Source of the DNA: Thalassia testudinum
Taxonomy: Eukaryota > Streptophyta > Magnoliopsida > Alismatales > Hydrocharitaceae
Direction: 5' to 3'
Length of the DNA: 64,000 nucleotides
Assembly: GCA_037157565.1 (NCBI GenBank)
Contig: JAZHRO010000056.1
Location: 33,789,501-33,853,500 of the forward strand
Below, one piece after another: positions 30,678 to 43,030 of the stretch (position 1 is its first letter; each line of letters starts with the position of its first letter). The notes below the pieces were generated by a model. That model ran no database searches, was not told the origin of the DNA, and saw only the letters and a program-made list of their open reading frames with translations. A program made the translations under genes and the position numbers.

Positions 30678-33600
30678 GAATCCTCTCCTGGAATGTGCAT
30701 GGGCTGCGCGATAAAAGCCGGAGGGCCTCCCTCTCGAGATATTTGCGGGAGTAGGAGATCGATTGTGCAATTATCCAAGAAACACACATCGAGAGAGAGG
30801 ATGATAGGCATGGAATGACTTGGCAAGTGTAGGTGCTGCTGAATGTGTGGCTCTCAATTCACAAGGCAGATCAGGTGGCATTGCTTTTTGGTGGAGAAAA
30901 GCATGTTTGCAAGTGATGGAGGTACATGGAGCCAGACATATGATGACGTGTAAATGCAAAAGGACTCAAGGGGAGGGTGAATGCTACATTACAGGTGTGT
31001 ATGGTCCCTGTGCTGCCTCTGTGAGACATGAGTTGTGGGAGGATTGGGCTGCAACAACAAAGTACATACAAGGGGCTACATGGCTTGTGGGCAGGGATTT
31101 TAATTGTGTTCTGACAGGGATGGACAGATCGAATGCTTTGATGGATAGTGCCTCTCTTGGGTTCCAGCTGATGGTACAAAGCTTAGGCTTGAGTGAGTTC
31201 CCATCTTCTAGAGCAGAATTCACATGGAGAAATGGAAATGGACTGATGTCAAAGATAGATAGATTCTTTGGGAATGCATGTCTATTGGACAGGTATCAAC
31301 TATCATCTGTGTCTAGGTTGGAGCACCCATTTTCAGACCACACACCATTGGTCTGGGACAGCGGCGAGCATGTGCAGACAGGGTCCTACTTCAAGTTTAG
31401 AAGATCGTGGCTGAGAGAGCTAGGTTTCTGTGTGATACTTGAGGTGTGGTGGAGGGCCAAGCAGGTGGGAGGATCGGCTACTATTAGGCTAGCTTCTAAA
31501 CTAGCTGCCATGCACACCATGCTCAAGGAGTATGGGTCTGTGGTTTCTACTTTAAGACAACAAAGGTGCCATGAGGCCTTGATGGAAATTTAAGGATTGG
31601 ATGCAAAGGAAGCAGAAGCCCCCCTATCCAATCACGAATTAGATGCAAGGAGGATGTGGCAAAAGGTGGTTGCAGAAGAGGATTTGAAGCAAGAGATGGA
31701 TTGGCGGGAACGTTCAAGGCAGCTTTGGCTTAAAGAGGGGGATGCCAACAGCAAAATTTTCCCCTTGCAGTTAGCTCTCGCAGAAGGTTGAATATAAAAT
31801 CCTCCATTGTCAAGGAAGGTCAGAGATTATCTTCCATGCAAGAGATTAGAACTGAAGCCATCAAATATTATAGGGAAACCTCACAGGCAGCAGGCAAGAG
31901 AATGTGGAGAATGGCTGCAAATGACTCTCCTCGAATTTCAGATGAACAAGCTTCTAGGCTGACTGCAGCTATCTCTGAGAAAGAGGCTGTGGATGCCAAA
32001 AGTGATCTGAATAATGAAGGATCCCCTGGACCTAATGGTATTCAAGTCTTTTTCTATAAAGAAATGTGGGACTTGCTTGGTAAGGCAGTGATGGAAGTTA
32101 TCAAGGAGTTTGAGGGAGGTAACTTTGGGTTTGATAAGATCAATAGATCTTATATTTTCCTGTTACCAAAGATGCAAGGGGCAGAGAGGTTCTCTGATTT
32201 CAGACCTATAGCTTTCTCGAATTCCATTTATTTGGTGGTGAGCAAAATATTAGCGAATAGATTGAGGATGGTCCTACAAGATCTGATTCACCCGATTTAG
32301 TCAGCATTCCTCCCTAACAGATCTTTACATGAATCCTTCATTATGGCTCAGGAGATGGTGATTGGATGGCATAGGAGGAAGTGCAAAGCCTTTATGTGGA
32401 AAGTGGATTTCCGAAAGGCTTATGACTCTATTTCTTGGCCCTACTTGTGGGATGTGTTCAAAAGAAGAGGTTTCCCACCCCTTTGGATCCAGTGGATGAA
32501 GCGCTGCATCACCACTACCTCCTTCACCCCTCTGATCAATGGCGAACCCTGTGGGGCATTGATTCAACCACAATGTGGAGTCAGGCAAGGATGCCTACTA
32601 GCTCCCCTGGTCTTTAATCTTGCGGTGGATGGTCTAGCTAGATATGCTTGCAAGATATCTGAGGTTGGTGTCATTAGAGGCTACTCAATTTTTAGCAGGA
32701 GAGCTATGGCTCCTGTACTTCAATATGCAGATGACACAGTTTTTTTTGTTGAGGGGATAGGAGCTGAAGCCCAAGCATAATGGCACATGGTTCAAATTTT
32801 TGGGGATATCTCAGGTCTAAAATTAAACTGAGAGAAATCTTCCTTAGTATGCTTTGGTCTTAACAATCATGAACAAGGTACACTCTCAGCTATCTTGGGT
32901 ACTCCACGTACTACATTGCCAATCAAATACTTGGGGCTGCCCCTGAGATGTTCAAAGTTGAGAAAGAGTGATTGGAACTTTCTCTTTGATAAGATCTCCA
33001 CCAAACTAGAAGGTTGGAATAATAAGTTCTTGTCTAAGGGAGGAAGGCTCATTTTATTGAACTCTGTCATTACCTTTATCCCAGTCTTCTACTTCTCCAT
33101 TTTCAAAGCCCCTAAATATATTTGGAAGTGCATTAGCTTGATGCAGAAGCGGTTCTTTTGGAAGGGTGCGTGGCATGAAGGCAAATTCATGCAGCTGCTG
33201 AAGTGGGAGCAGTTATGCCATCCCAAGAAATGTGGAGGTTTGGGGATAAAAGTGCTAAAGGAGTTCAATGAGGCATTACTAATCAAATGGGCAATAAAAA
33301 TCCTCAATGGGGAAGAGAAGTTGTCGACCAAACTCATTAAGGGAAGCTACGGCAACTCCAATAGTGCGTTGAGGAGACTATGTCCATCCAAACCATCCCC
33401 TTTTTGGCACTTTGTAGTTTAAGCCCTTAAGAACAACTAGCACCTACTGCAGCCAGTGTTAGAAGATGGCAATGCATTTAACTTCTGGAAGGAGGAATGG
33501 TCCCCGATGGGTTCTTTGAAGGAGGCCTACCTGAGGGTGTACACGGCTACTGCAGATAAGGAGTGTGTGGTGAGCAACTATTGGTCTGAACAGGAAGGTT

Positions 33601-34139
33601 GTTGGCAAATGAATGAGTCTGAAACAAGCAGGGAGGGAACTCGGTTATGGGAGGAAAGGCTGAAATTGATTTCAAACATGCAGTGCTTCAGACCAAGGGC
33701 TGGAGTGGAGGATAGTTACGTGTGGGATGGCATTTATACAGTGGAGCGTGCATATGGAAAAATGATGGGTACCGGTAGGAATATGGAGAGTGATCCAATT
33801 GGCAAAAAGTTGTGACACTTAAAGGTTCCACTCAAAGTGCAAATATTTCTCTGGTTGTGTAGAAGGGAGGGCCTAATTACAGGAGACCTGAGACATAGGA
33901 GGATAGGTGCTACATTGCATGAATGCCAACTTTATGGGATGCACACTGATAGCCTGAGCCATATCATTTTGTCATGTTTGATTACAGATGTGATTTAGAG
34001 AAGAACTTGCCAGGAATCGCTTCCCCCATGGGAGTCGCGATGGCAAAGCTTCCTACTACACGGCAGGCCACACTTGCGCATGGCAGCGACTTTATGGTGT
34101 GTGTGGAGGGCAAGGAATGAGAGTTTGTTTCAGGAGAGA
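30674..34139 (+). pseudogene. LINE A ORF2: endonuclease-reverse transcriptase (main part)
   Basis: ATG 30674, MRILSWNVHGLRD. The AP-like endonuclease has SWNVHG, IIQETH, TGVYGP, FN in VGRDFN (Gly to Arg change beside the Asp) and SDHTPLVW. RT motifs: SPGPNGIQVFFYKEMW, FRPIAFSNSIY, NRSLHESFI, FMWKVDFRKAYDS, GVRQGCLLAPL, and catalytic YADD at 32724-32735; then KYLGLPLR and the zinc-ribbon region (VPLKVQIFLWL...ILSC, about 33820-33995). Stops include TAG near 30752, TAA 31591-31593 and TAG near 32299, plus frameshifts near 31788. The reading continues after the solo LTR at 38188-38223. Confidence 0.88.
34135..34139. repeat. Solo LTR target-site duplication, left copy (AGAGA)
   Basis: AGAGA, repeated at 38183-38187. 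Confidence 0.88.
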
Positions 34140-37100
34140 TGATGAGAAGCTCATCATGGTCTCTAATTACCCATAATTAACTAGTCTTCCTAATTAATTA
34201 GCTAGAAATATGTAAATATATGGGTTAATTATTAAATAAGGGATAAATAGTAAAGGACCTTTAAAATAATTTTAAAATGCTATATTATTATCCAATTATT
34301 ATTATTAACAATTTAATTAATAATTGGACTCAAAATATTATCAGTAATTTATCTAATTAATGTGATTAACTAACTTAAGTATAATTTATACCTAAGTATG
34401 TAATAACTTAAGTAACATTACCTAATTAAATAAATTAAGCTAAAAAGATCAAAAATGTAAATTCAAGGTCTAAATAAAATAATTGTCTTATTTATAATCA
34501 TATATAAAAATTTGAAAAAGATTTAAATTAAAATAAACCTTGAAAACCTTAGTTTACATTTTAGTCCTTATATTTTATTTCAATCGAGTCTTGATTCTTC
34601 ACTTAGGTCTTCAGTTTTCATTACGAATAAGTCCCTGAAACTTCTTCTTCTTCTTTCCTTCTTCAGCCTCCTTGACGGCTGATGTTAGGAGGTGCTTCCA
34701 CCTTCTGATCATCGCATATCTGACGTCATTCCTTCCTCTCCAAGCTCCTGGAGCTTGTGCTCACCATCTCCTTTTCATCCACTGGTCTGGATGAAGCTAC
34801 AATCCTATTTTAGGGTTATGGATAACCTCACGCTGGTGGTTACTCCACTCCTAGCCTCTTCTTCGTCTAGATACACCCTCCTCAGCCGTCGCCACCTATA
34901 GATACCTCTCCACACCCTTGATTTCACCAAGTTAGCTCCCTTCCCTCTTCTTCACTGAGCTAATCGATAGGCTATTCTTTCCAAACTCTGGTGACCTTCC
35001 TCCGCTTCCTCCGTCTTCCTCCGTCCATCTTTGATCGCTCTGGATCTCCACCGACGTCAGCCAAGTCTTCTGATGCAGTGCTGACTAGGAGTTCCTCTGC
35101 TTCATTCCACATATGCCCACAGGACTTCTTCCCTGATCCTCTGATTTCCTCCTCCGTTAAGGACCATTGACGGAGATCTTCTACCTCCTTCGTCCAGGTA
35201 ACAGTAGGTTAGGTAAGTAGATTAGTTAGGATAGTTAGTTAGGTAGATTGGATAGGTGTAATGGTAGTTTTTCATTCATATTCTTCAGCTCCGGCGAGCT
35301 CATTGAGCTTGTCTGGTGCAATCTCTTGTCTTTTTAAATCATCGATCACCTTCTTAAATCTTTCGTGAACATTTCTATCACCTTTAATCACTGAGTTGAT
35401 CACCTATTCGTCTAAACCACCTCCACCAACTGCTTCTACTGTCCATGACGTAAGTGGTTGAGCTTACTCCACCTCCACTGGGGCCCTCCATCACCTAACC
35501 ATCACTTAAGGGCCCCTATCCTCACTTTAATTTAAGTAATAATCATCTATAACTTAAATGCCCAATTTAATTTAATCTCTTGAGCTTGTCGTCAATGGCG
35601 GCTCAAGAGGATTTCAGATCATTAATTATCCACCTATAAACCATCGCAACTACCTTTTGACTTGTTTTTTCCACTCAATTGAGTGGGAAAATAGGTCCTA
35701 AGCCTAATCACACTCGAAATTTGTTTACTAAGAATTCATTGCTTAATTTTCAATTTAATGGATAATTGACAAAATTAATGTGTTCCTGAGGTTCCTTGTG
35801 ACCTCAGAAAGCTTTTTAGATCATTAATGGCACATTTTAACATCTGTACATATTAGCCTTTTTCTGGTCTCACCGGAGCTTCGACGAGCTCCAGCGAGTC
35901 AAACGAGCTCTTCAGACTATAGAACTTAGTGTGAAGCTCCAGATCATTGATTTGAAGGTCACTGATCATGCTGAAGTAGTTTATTTGAGGTTTTAATACT
36001 TGGAGCTTCTGTTAGATCTTTGTATTCTCCACCTCCAGCAGAGTTGGAGATGGTTGTTAGTTAGGGTTTAGTCTCATTTGAAAGGTCTAAAAGCATTAGT
36101 AACTTGCCCTGAGACTATTCCAATGTGTCAATCTCTGTGATAAACTCTGGTTTGTTCTGTCGAACAAACTCATCTAGAACCTCAGGTGACAGGCCTGGAA
36201 CCCTAGGAATCTTAACTGAAGCATCCTTCTAAGGGTCTGAATCCGTATTTTGAGGTGAAAGAGAAGATGACTAAGGCATTAATTTCATCTGAAATGGTTA
36301 AATTCAGAAAGTCAAAATTCAAGGCTTCACGGTCAACTTAAAGTCTAATTCATGGAATTTGGATTCAATCAGAGGAATTGAAGAATCCAATCTGTTCCTG
36401 TGATGTTTGTAAATGATTCAAAGGCAATTTGGATGAGCTCTGATTGATTCTATGAAAGAAATTGATATCTATTCAGATTGGGTTGTTTTTGAACCTAAAC
36501 TGATGACAGTATGTTTGTGATGAGATTCAAATGGATAATCTACCTAGATAGTTTCTTAACAACCTCTAGAGGTTGTTTGATTTGATTAAATAGGTCTTTA
36601 GCCATTATTGGACCTATCAGAACTTGAATTGCAGTTCTGAAGCTCCTTGGAGAAGCTTTTTAGCTTCATAACCTTCCTGAAGCTTCTTAGAGTTCACTAC
36701 CTTCACCAATAGCCACGGAAACTCTTTGAACCTATTCAACACCTCATCTGGAGGTCAAATGTCCTTCTGCAGGACCTTAGAGCCAAAACTCCATTCTACA
36801 GGCAAGATGGCCGTAGTGAACTAGGTCCCTTCGCCCTTCAGATCGAAGAGCTAAACCTTCCCTAAGTATCAAATTGATACTACAATTATGTAGATTAACC
36901 TTAGAGCTTTCCAGCAAGCCTTCATTTGCTCGGATTGGAGCTTTGAGCTAGCTGGAATGATCATTTGAAGTCTGGACTGGGAGGGCATTATATAGTCCCA
37001 CATTGGTGGAACTAAAGCAGCCACCTTAGTATAAAAGTAATTTGTGCTTAAGGCACTTCAGTCGTCAGTGTAGGGTGCATGAAAGAGCATGAGCATATGG

Positions 37101-38182
37101 GTGTGTGTGTGGGCGCGTGCAGTGCGTGTGCCCGGGTTTGTGTGCGCCTATGGGCGTGCGAGTGTGGGCTCGTGAGGGCGTGTGCATGTGGCTTGGGAGG
37201 CCGTGAGCCTGATGGGCTCGAGACTATGCGAACCGGAAATAAATCAAACCAAATAAAAACTAGGATTGGACCTAGTAGGGTCTGGTCCCACCTTGAGAGG
37301 GGTGTTGTGTATCCCCGACCGGTCCAAGCCGACAACCTTAAAACCTAATTTTTGGGTTCAAAGGGTTAAACCGGTTCGGTTCAGAAGATCTACAAGGGTT
37401 CAGAAGAGAAGGATTGCAAAGGTTCAAAAGAGGAAAAGAAGAAAGGATGTAAAGGAAGAAAAGGAGAAGAAGGAGAGAGCTCATAAGGATTGAAGAGAGG
37501 TTGAAAAGACAAAAGAGCTAAAGAAAAAAAAATAACATGCAGAATAAGAAGAAAGGAAAGAAAAAGAAGAATAGATGCATAAGAGTAGAGCTCCAAAAAG
37601 ATTAAGGAGAAAGATTAAGGAGAAGAAATAAGAAAGAAAAGTAAAAGGAGAAAAGAGAGTGAGAGAGAAAGGTAAAAGAAGAGAAGAAAGAAAGAGGCTA
37701 AAGACAAAGAAGAAAAATTGGTGGTTTAATTTCTTGCATTTTATTAATTTCTTTTGATCTTAATGTTGTAATAAGGCATATATATATTAGAATTACTTTT
37801 TCTTGCCTTAATCTCTTGTAAGTAAAAAGAAATAAATATGTTTACTTGTTTGTAAAAGAAGATTATTTGTGTAATGTGTTTCCTTATGGAATTTTGCATT
37901 CTTTTTAATTAGAAATCCTTAAGCAAAATTCATGTTCTTAAAGTAAATTTAATTATACTTCCCATAAGTAGTTTAGGATTAGTGGTGAATTTTAATTAAG
38001 TTATGCCTCCTAGCGAATGACTTGGAGTCAACCAGTTAAAAAGAAATAAAATCTAAAATGTTAAGTTAACTTGACCCTATACTACTTAATCGACATAAAT
38101 TCAAATTGACCTAAGTTACTTTCTTTTGCACATAATTAAGCATAATTAACTTAATTAACTACGTTGAGAAAGTTAACGACCA
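34140..38182 (+). repeat. Solo LTR of the 4-kb LTR family (4043 bp)
   Basis: Starts TGATGAG-AAG-CTCATCA and ends AACGACCA; flanked by AGAGA on both sides with LINE A ORF2 continuing across, and with no internal region. Landmarks: TATAAAAGT at 37030-37038, CAGTCGTCAG start-region motif, GT-rich stretch (37100-37170), GGTCTGGTCCCACC block (37280-37300), a long purine-rich tract (37400-37720) and a U5 motif at 38003-38040. Frames within it (for example 37048-37335) are not genes. Confidence 0.92.
37400..37720 (+). repeat. Purine-rich tract in the solo LTR
   Basis: About 300 nt dominated by GAA/AAG/GGA on the plus strand. Same position in the LTRs at 62330-62560 (plus) and 49770-49990 (as pyrimidines on the plus strand of the minus-oriented LTR). 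Confidence 0.8.
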
Positions 38183-38187
38183 AGAGA
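38183..38187. repeat. Solo LTR target-site duplication, right copy (AGAGA)
   Basis: Matches 34135-34139. Confidence 0.88.
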
Positions 38188-38350
38188 CCAGTGTGCATTG
38201 ACCAAATTGTAAATGAGTGCTAGTCCCTAATACATAGGTGGGGATCTATATTGTAACTCTCCCTATTTTTTTCCTTATATGACTAATAAAATGCCCTCCC
38301 TGATTGCTATCATAGCACGATAGCTTTCCTTTCAGTTTCAAAAAAAAAAA
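38188..38350 (+). pseudogene. LINE A ORF2 end, 3' UTR and poly-A
   Basis: ORF2 resumes after the solo LTR and ends at TAG 38221-38223. The 3' UTR contains an AATAAA-like ACTAATAAAATG (38282-38293). The poly-A starts at 38341 and merges with the right target duplication (38351-38365). Confidence 0.8.
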
Positions 38351-38365
38351 AATTATGTTTTTGGG
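38351..38365. repeat. LINE A target-site duplication, right copy
   Basis: AATTATGTTTTTGGG; pairs with 29202-29216. Confidence 0.75.
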
Positions 38366-39341
38366 TTTCATAGTTGGATAAATTCAAGCAAGGTTTTGAT
38401 AAACACACAAGAGTTTCTTTACAAGTTCCAATCTATGAGATAGATTTCCTTTAGAAAAATGCAATGCAAAGGGTGCTCTACCTTAAAGTTTGGAAACTCT
38501 AGAAACAAGTAGCTACTAAGATGATCCTTTTAAGTCCAAAATCAAGAATGTGATGTGATCCAAACAATGCAATCAATTGATCTCATTGCACCACCAACTA
38601 GGCACTCATAAAATATTTTTTCAAGAATTTTAATGGACGTTTTCTATTTTTTTTAGATTTAAAGTGTACTGGGGGTTGTACAGTCGATTTTGACCCTCAG
38701 TTAGTGATTGAATAATATATGCAAACAAACCTACAGAAAATATTTTTTTTAGATTTTCCTTAAATTCTTGATTTTCACAAGAATTCAGTGCCACAAATTT
38801 CAAGTTAATCAAAGTTATATAAAAATTTTTGAACTCCAAAAAATTAGGAATAATAACAGATTTGATAGCAATTCAGTTCATAAATTTTTAAAATTTTTAT
38901 ATAACTCAGAATGGCACGAAATTTGAACATGTTATTCCCAACTTTAGAACCCACGTCTAGTAAAAATTTTAGAATTTTCGAATGTGTAAATTTTTGGGAA
39001 TTGAATTTTTAATATCAGAGTTTATTTCAGCCCGAAAATATAGGAGGTGATTTTGTTGATTCCCACCAACAAGAGATTTTTTTTCTCTTTTCAAAAAGCA
39101 ACAAAATACTAACCTAACGATCAAGCATGCACCTTTTTGTTTTGGATTTTTTCTTTCAAAAGAAAATCTTACCTAATCTAAGATATGAGTACTCACTGAG
39201 ATTAGAAACCTGCAGTTTTTCTGTTGTTGCGTTTCTTCTTGGATTTCCATGCTTCCTACACATAAAAAATTGATGAAAATAAAGCAGGTTAGAAATCTCA
39301 AAAAAGCACTAGGAAGAAAAGCTTTAAAAATTTCCATTTCC
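38366..39341 (-). other. Element 3 leader, primer-site-proximal part
   Basis: AT-rich, non-coding. About 85 nt inside the primer site the minus strand reads a T-rich run then ATGTGTAG (about 39254-39270), a splice-acceptor-like sequence at about the same place as GTGTGCAG in element 2. Confidence 0.6.
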
Positions 39342-39359
39342 TCCCCAACAACGATGCCA
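39342..39359 (-). other. Degenerate tRNA-Asp primer binding site of element 3
   Basis: The minus strand reads TGGCATCGTTGTTGGGGA. It differs from the element 2 site at four positions, all C-to-T or G-to-A. Confidence 0.75.
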
Positions 39360-39371
39360 ACTTATTCGTCG

Positions 39372-39982
39372 TGAAATGCGTGAAAATATTTCAATATCGC
39401 TGTAGTTGCGAACCACGTTGAAACAAATAAATTTATAAATATTTCGGTAAGTATTGAGTCGTTTGCAGGGAGGCAAAATGTAATTTTCAAAACTCTTCAT
39501 ACTAACTAATCTATCCTAATGCAAGCATAGAAATAGAGACCAGATATTCTGAGAATCAGACTTTTATTACTACTTGCAATGAGTTCTAAACTAGGAATCT
39601 AAACAAATAAACTAAAGAGTAGAGAGAGAGAAAAATAGATGAAGGATGGCGCTGCTTGAGGGATGTTGTGTGTAGTGTGGCAGCACTTCAGATCCGAAGC
39701 GTCGGGAAGAAGATAGGAGAGATTTTGCAAAGAGAGAGAGGTTGCAGATGTGTCTGGTGGAAGTTGAGATGCCTTTAGATGGGGACTTTGGGGTCCTTTT
39801 TATAGTCAAAATGAGAGGCAAAGCTGCTATTTGAGTCTCAAACTCATGCAAAACCCTTAGAGCTATCAGATCCATCGATCAAGAGAATAACATATCATAT
39901 TATGCCTCAAAATAACCTTCCACACACCTTAAATGCATGGAACGCACTAGATGGCGACATGTGGCACGCACTCAACCGCTGG
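39372..39982 (-). repeat. Element 3 5' LTR, 3' part
   Basis: On the minus strand it ends ACGCATTTCA, 12 nt before the primer site. A promoter TATAAAAAGG is at about 39795-39805 (minus), followed by a C/T-rich leader with CTCTCTCT. The U5 motif is at 39445-39476 (minus: TTGCCTCCCTGCAAACGAC...TTACCG). The U3 start is missing where the copia LTR begins at 39983. A frame at 39612-39875 is leader sequence. Confidence 0.75.
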
Positions 39983-41680
39983 TGTTAGTGCAAGGCACCA
40001 TGATCGTTAATTTTGATGATAACAAAACACTTGTTATTTAACATTTGCAATTTAAGTTTATTAGTTTCAAGATAATTGCAAATGGATACAAATCAGAAGG
40101 AGCTCAAGCTCGCGTCCATGATGGATTAGAGGAGCTTGATGGAGGAGTTTTGCGTGGAGCGAAAGCTTGAACTCAAGAAGAATAGGATAGACAATTTGTT
40201 CTATGTATTTTGTTCTTGTTGTTATGTTCTTTTATTTCTTAGAAGAATGTTAAAGAGCCCCAAAGTATCATACCATAGTCCTAGGATCACATACTTAACC
40301 ATATGATACTTAGACAAAGTCTTAGAAAAGTTAGAAAACCAAAGTACACATCAGACAGCCTGATCAGATGTCCAATCTGGACACCAGACATCTGATCTTA
40401 GACTTTAAGATGTTTGACTATTTGATCAGATGTCCAAAACACTTAGGCTGAAAACCCACTCTCTGTCTGCCAATTTTAGACGTCAAGCCCTTAGTCCAGA
40501 CGTCTTAGAAGATGTATGTTGACCTTACCAGACGTCCAACTAGAGGATCGTTGGCTTATCTTAGAGGATTAACTCTTAATCTGATTTACATCTACTTTTA
40601 GACATCCATATAGCACCCTAGACGTCTAATAAATAGACGTTAGGCTAAGATCTGATCCTAATTATGTCTTGTCAGACCTAATAGCCATTTGAGCCTCTGG
40701 AAATCCATTCCCGCAGTGATTTGTGTTTCCAAACGTCCAGACCTATTGCCAGACGTCTGATCTATCGTATGTGAAACTTAACACTAGATCCTTGTTTCGA
40801 TCTTGACAAAATAGAAAGGAAACCTGTCTAGAATTAGACGTCTAATTAGATTCTCAGACGTCTTAAAACACCTCTTTAGACATCCATCTTGATCTAACCT
40901 AGTCTAGATCTTCTACCCTTCTAGATCAGATGACAATCCCTAGATTAGACGATGGCACAGACATTTGACCTTAGAACCATATGTCTGATAACCCTGTTAA
41001 AATCATTAATGGCCCTAATTTCGGCCTGATTTGCCTTGGAATTATTTGTAATGGCTATAGAAGCCTTCTAAGACCTTCCTAAGGGTTCCTAAGCCATCTA
41101 TAAATAAAGGAGGACCCTTCCTTAGCTATACACACCTAAGAATATTGCTTCCACTCATATTGTGTCTTTGAAAGAGAAGTTTCAAGTGCTAGAAGTGCCA
41201 TTGCTCTCTCGTCTACACAATCTTCATCCGAGAGCACTAATCTGCTGCGTACTTCACTTTCATCTTAGGGAAGTACGCATTGCCTATAGAATCTAAGTTT
41301 AAAACACTTACTTTGAGGCTCTATAGGATATTGTTATATTGTCTTTGTTTGGTATTTACCTTGTGAATTCCCATCTCCCTTGCGAGACAAAATACTCCTC
41401 GTAAAGAGGAGGGGTTTTGAGGTTATGCTACCCTCGGGTATAAAGTAGCGTGGTTGTAGGAGGTTGTACTACCCTCATTGAAGTAGTACATTAGTGGATT
41501 TGATCGATTGGTTTGATCGAAAAATCTTTAGTCGAGAGGCTTAGGTGGTGGTTTTTACCTGGGTTTGGGTTTCCACCCAAAAATCCCATGTGTTCTTGTG
41601 ATGATTGTGTGAGATTGTTTATTATTCTTTTGCACTATTTGGCATCACGCATATCTTACTCCCCTCCATTGGAACCTACA
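39983..41680 (+). repeat. Copia 5' LTR (about 1698 bp)
   Basis: Starts TGTTAGTGC, ends GGAACCTACA three bases before the primer site. It has many AGACGTC/AGACGTCT repeats (for example about 40530-40870). No TATA box stands out; TATAAATAAAGG at about 41098-41110 is a candidate. Left flank GCTGG; the right-hand duplication is not in view. Confidence 0.8.
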
Positions 41681-41682
41681 TT

Positions 41683-41693
41683 TGGTATCAGAG
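41683..41693 (+). other. Copia primer binding site, initiator tRNA-Met
   Basis: TGGTATCAGAG, complementary to the 3' end of initiator tRNA-Met, the usual Ty1-copia primer. Confidence 0.9.
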
Positions 41694-41733
41694 AAGGTCC
41701 CGCATCTTTGGTGTTACACACTAGCGAGTAAGC

Positions 41734-42045
41734 ATGGAGGGAAGCATGTTTGCGATGAGAACATACGAGGGGCAGTCTACTACCCATCCACCATTCTTCG
41801 ACGGGCGCAACTACCCTTATTGGAAGCTCTAGATGAATACTTGGCTTCAAGCCAACGACTTCACCATTTGGGCTAGGTGCAAGACCCCGTTCGATATCCT
41901 GAAGAGACCCATGAGAGAGGATACTCGTAGTAGCAAATTCAGGAGCTGTCTCTCAACGCAAAGACAATGAACGAGTTGTATTATGCGTTGAGCCTGGAGG
42001 AATTCAATCGGATCTCACAATGGCTACCTGATATCGAAATACGCA
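41734..42045 (+). pseudogene. Copia gag, N-terminal part
   Basis: From ATG 41734: MEGSMFAMRTYEGQ, then FFDGRNYPYWKL, MNTWLQANDFTIW and PFDILKRPM, the usual start of a SIRE-type gag. A TAG follows WKL near 41830, and the frame changes near 41935, after which NAKTMNELYYALS.EEFNRIS can be read in another frame. It is cut at about 42045 by the LTR-like insert. Confidence 0.8.
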
Positions 42046-43030
42046 TGATTTGTAAAAGCGGGTTTTTAACATCGTTGTAACATGCGAATCCGCTTTCGCT
42101 TTTAAATTTATATCCTAGATAGGGGAGTATCTAGGGTCGTCCAAGGAGGCAAAAATTGCAAAATTAATCCTCTTGCTTACAGATAGATCTCAACTTTCTT
42201 TTTTTGATATTTTTTTTCAAAATGTAATTTTTTTTTGTATTTTGAAAAGACGAGGGCAAACTGTAGATTGTAGCGAAAAGAACTAACACCTACAAATGAT
42301 TAACTAAAATCTAAAAGATAGAAATATCTTCTTCCTAAGCTCACTCTAGGAAAGTGGAGGCCTAGGGTAATTAGGAAGAGGAGGTGAAACAAGTGCTAGA
42401 ACCCAAACAAACAACTGCAATAAAAAAAAACTAAAAGAAGGCAATTTTGATTGAGTAGAATGAGTGTTCTTTTCAAAGACAAGTAGAGGAATGCTTCTAC
42501 TAGAATTAAACAATCTAAAGCAAGAAAAGAAACACAAATCCTCTTGTAACAATGGTGAAGAAGGTTGTCTTCTTGCTCCAAGCCTAGCTGCTCCTTGGCT
42601 TGAAAAGAGGGCTTCCTTCTTCTCCTTCCTTGTGAGCTCCTCCAAGGTGGAAGCTACCACCTTTAATGCTCTCTCCAAAGGGGTGGGCATGCACCACCCT
42701 CAAAAACTACTCCAAGGTGGCGTGACCACCTTCAAGATCTCCTCCAAGATCTTCCTTGCCTGGCTTCTCCTTTGGCTGGCGTGACCCAAGAGAGAAGGGA
42801 AGAAGGGAAGGCACCAAGGGGACAGAATATCCCCTTAATCTTCTTCTTCTTCTTCTCTCTTGGACGTGGGCTTCTTGGTGGAATATGAGAGTGAAATTGC
42901 TAGCCAAGGATGACTTGAATGGTGGTGGGTAGTGGTCTTTTTATAGGGTAGGATGGGGGGTTAAGGTGCCCCTTGAAATGGAAGGCTAGGATGGAAGAAT
43001 GGAGGTGGTTGGTGATCCTATGGCTAAGGA

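Larger units (their letters stand above)
29217..38350 (+). mobile_element. LINE A: L1-type non-LTR retrotransposon, interrupted by a solo LTR
   Basis: Plus-strand L1 with a 5' UTR of about 40 nt, ORF1 (zinc knuckles then a nucleic-acid-binding domain), ORF2 (endonuclease, RT, C-terminal Zn domain), a short 3' UTR and a poly-A run from 38341. Removing the solo LTR (34140-38182) and one TSD copy leaves about 5.1 kb, so it may be full length. A 15-bp imperfect duplication flanks it. Many stops show it is old. Confidence 0.88.
22805..39982 (-). mobile_element. Element 3: internally deleted Athila/Tat-type element, interrupted
   Basis: Reading leftward: 5' LTR piece (39982-39372), degenerate tRNA-Asp primer site (39359-39342), leader (39341-38366, then 29216-28690), gag, protease, an internal deletion, integrase C-terminus, 3' UTR, PPT, and 3' LTR piece (23527-22805). 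LINE A (29217-38350) splits the leader. The two LTR pieces do not overlap (one is the start, the other the end of an LTR), consistent with element 1 having entered the 3' LTR and the copia element having entered the 5' LTR. That both halves form one element is inferred from order, strand and the LINE A duplication. Confidence 0.75.

Noticed and set aside
37048..37493. Short His/Ala- and Lys/Glu-rich proteins in the solo LTR
   Set aside because: They arise from the GT-rich and purine-rich tracts, which are conserved as DNA but not in frame in the other LTR copies.
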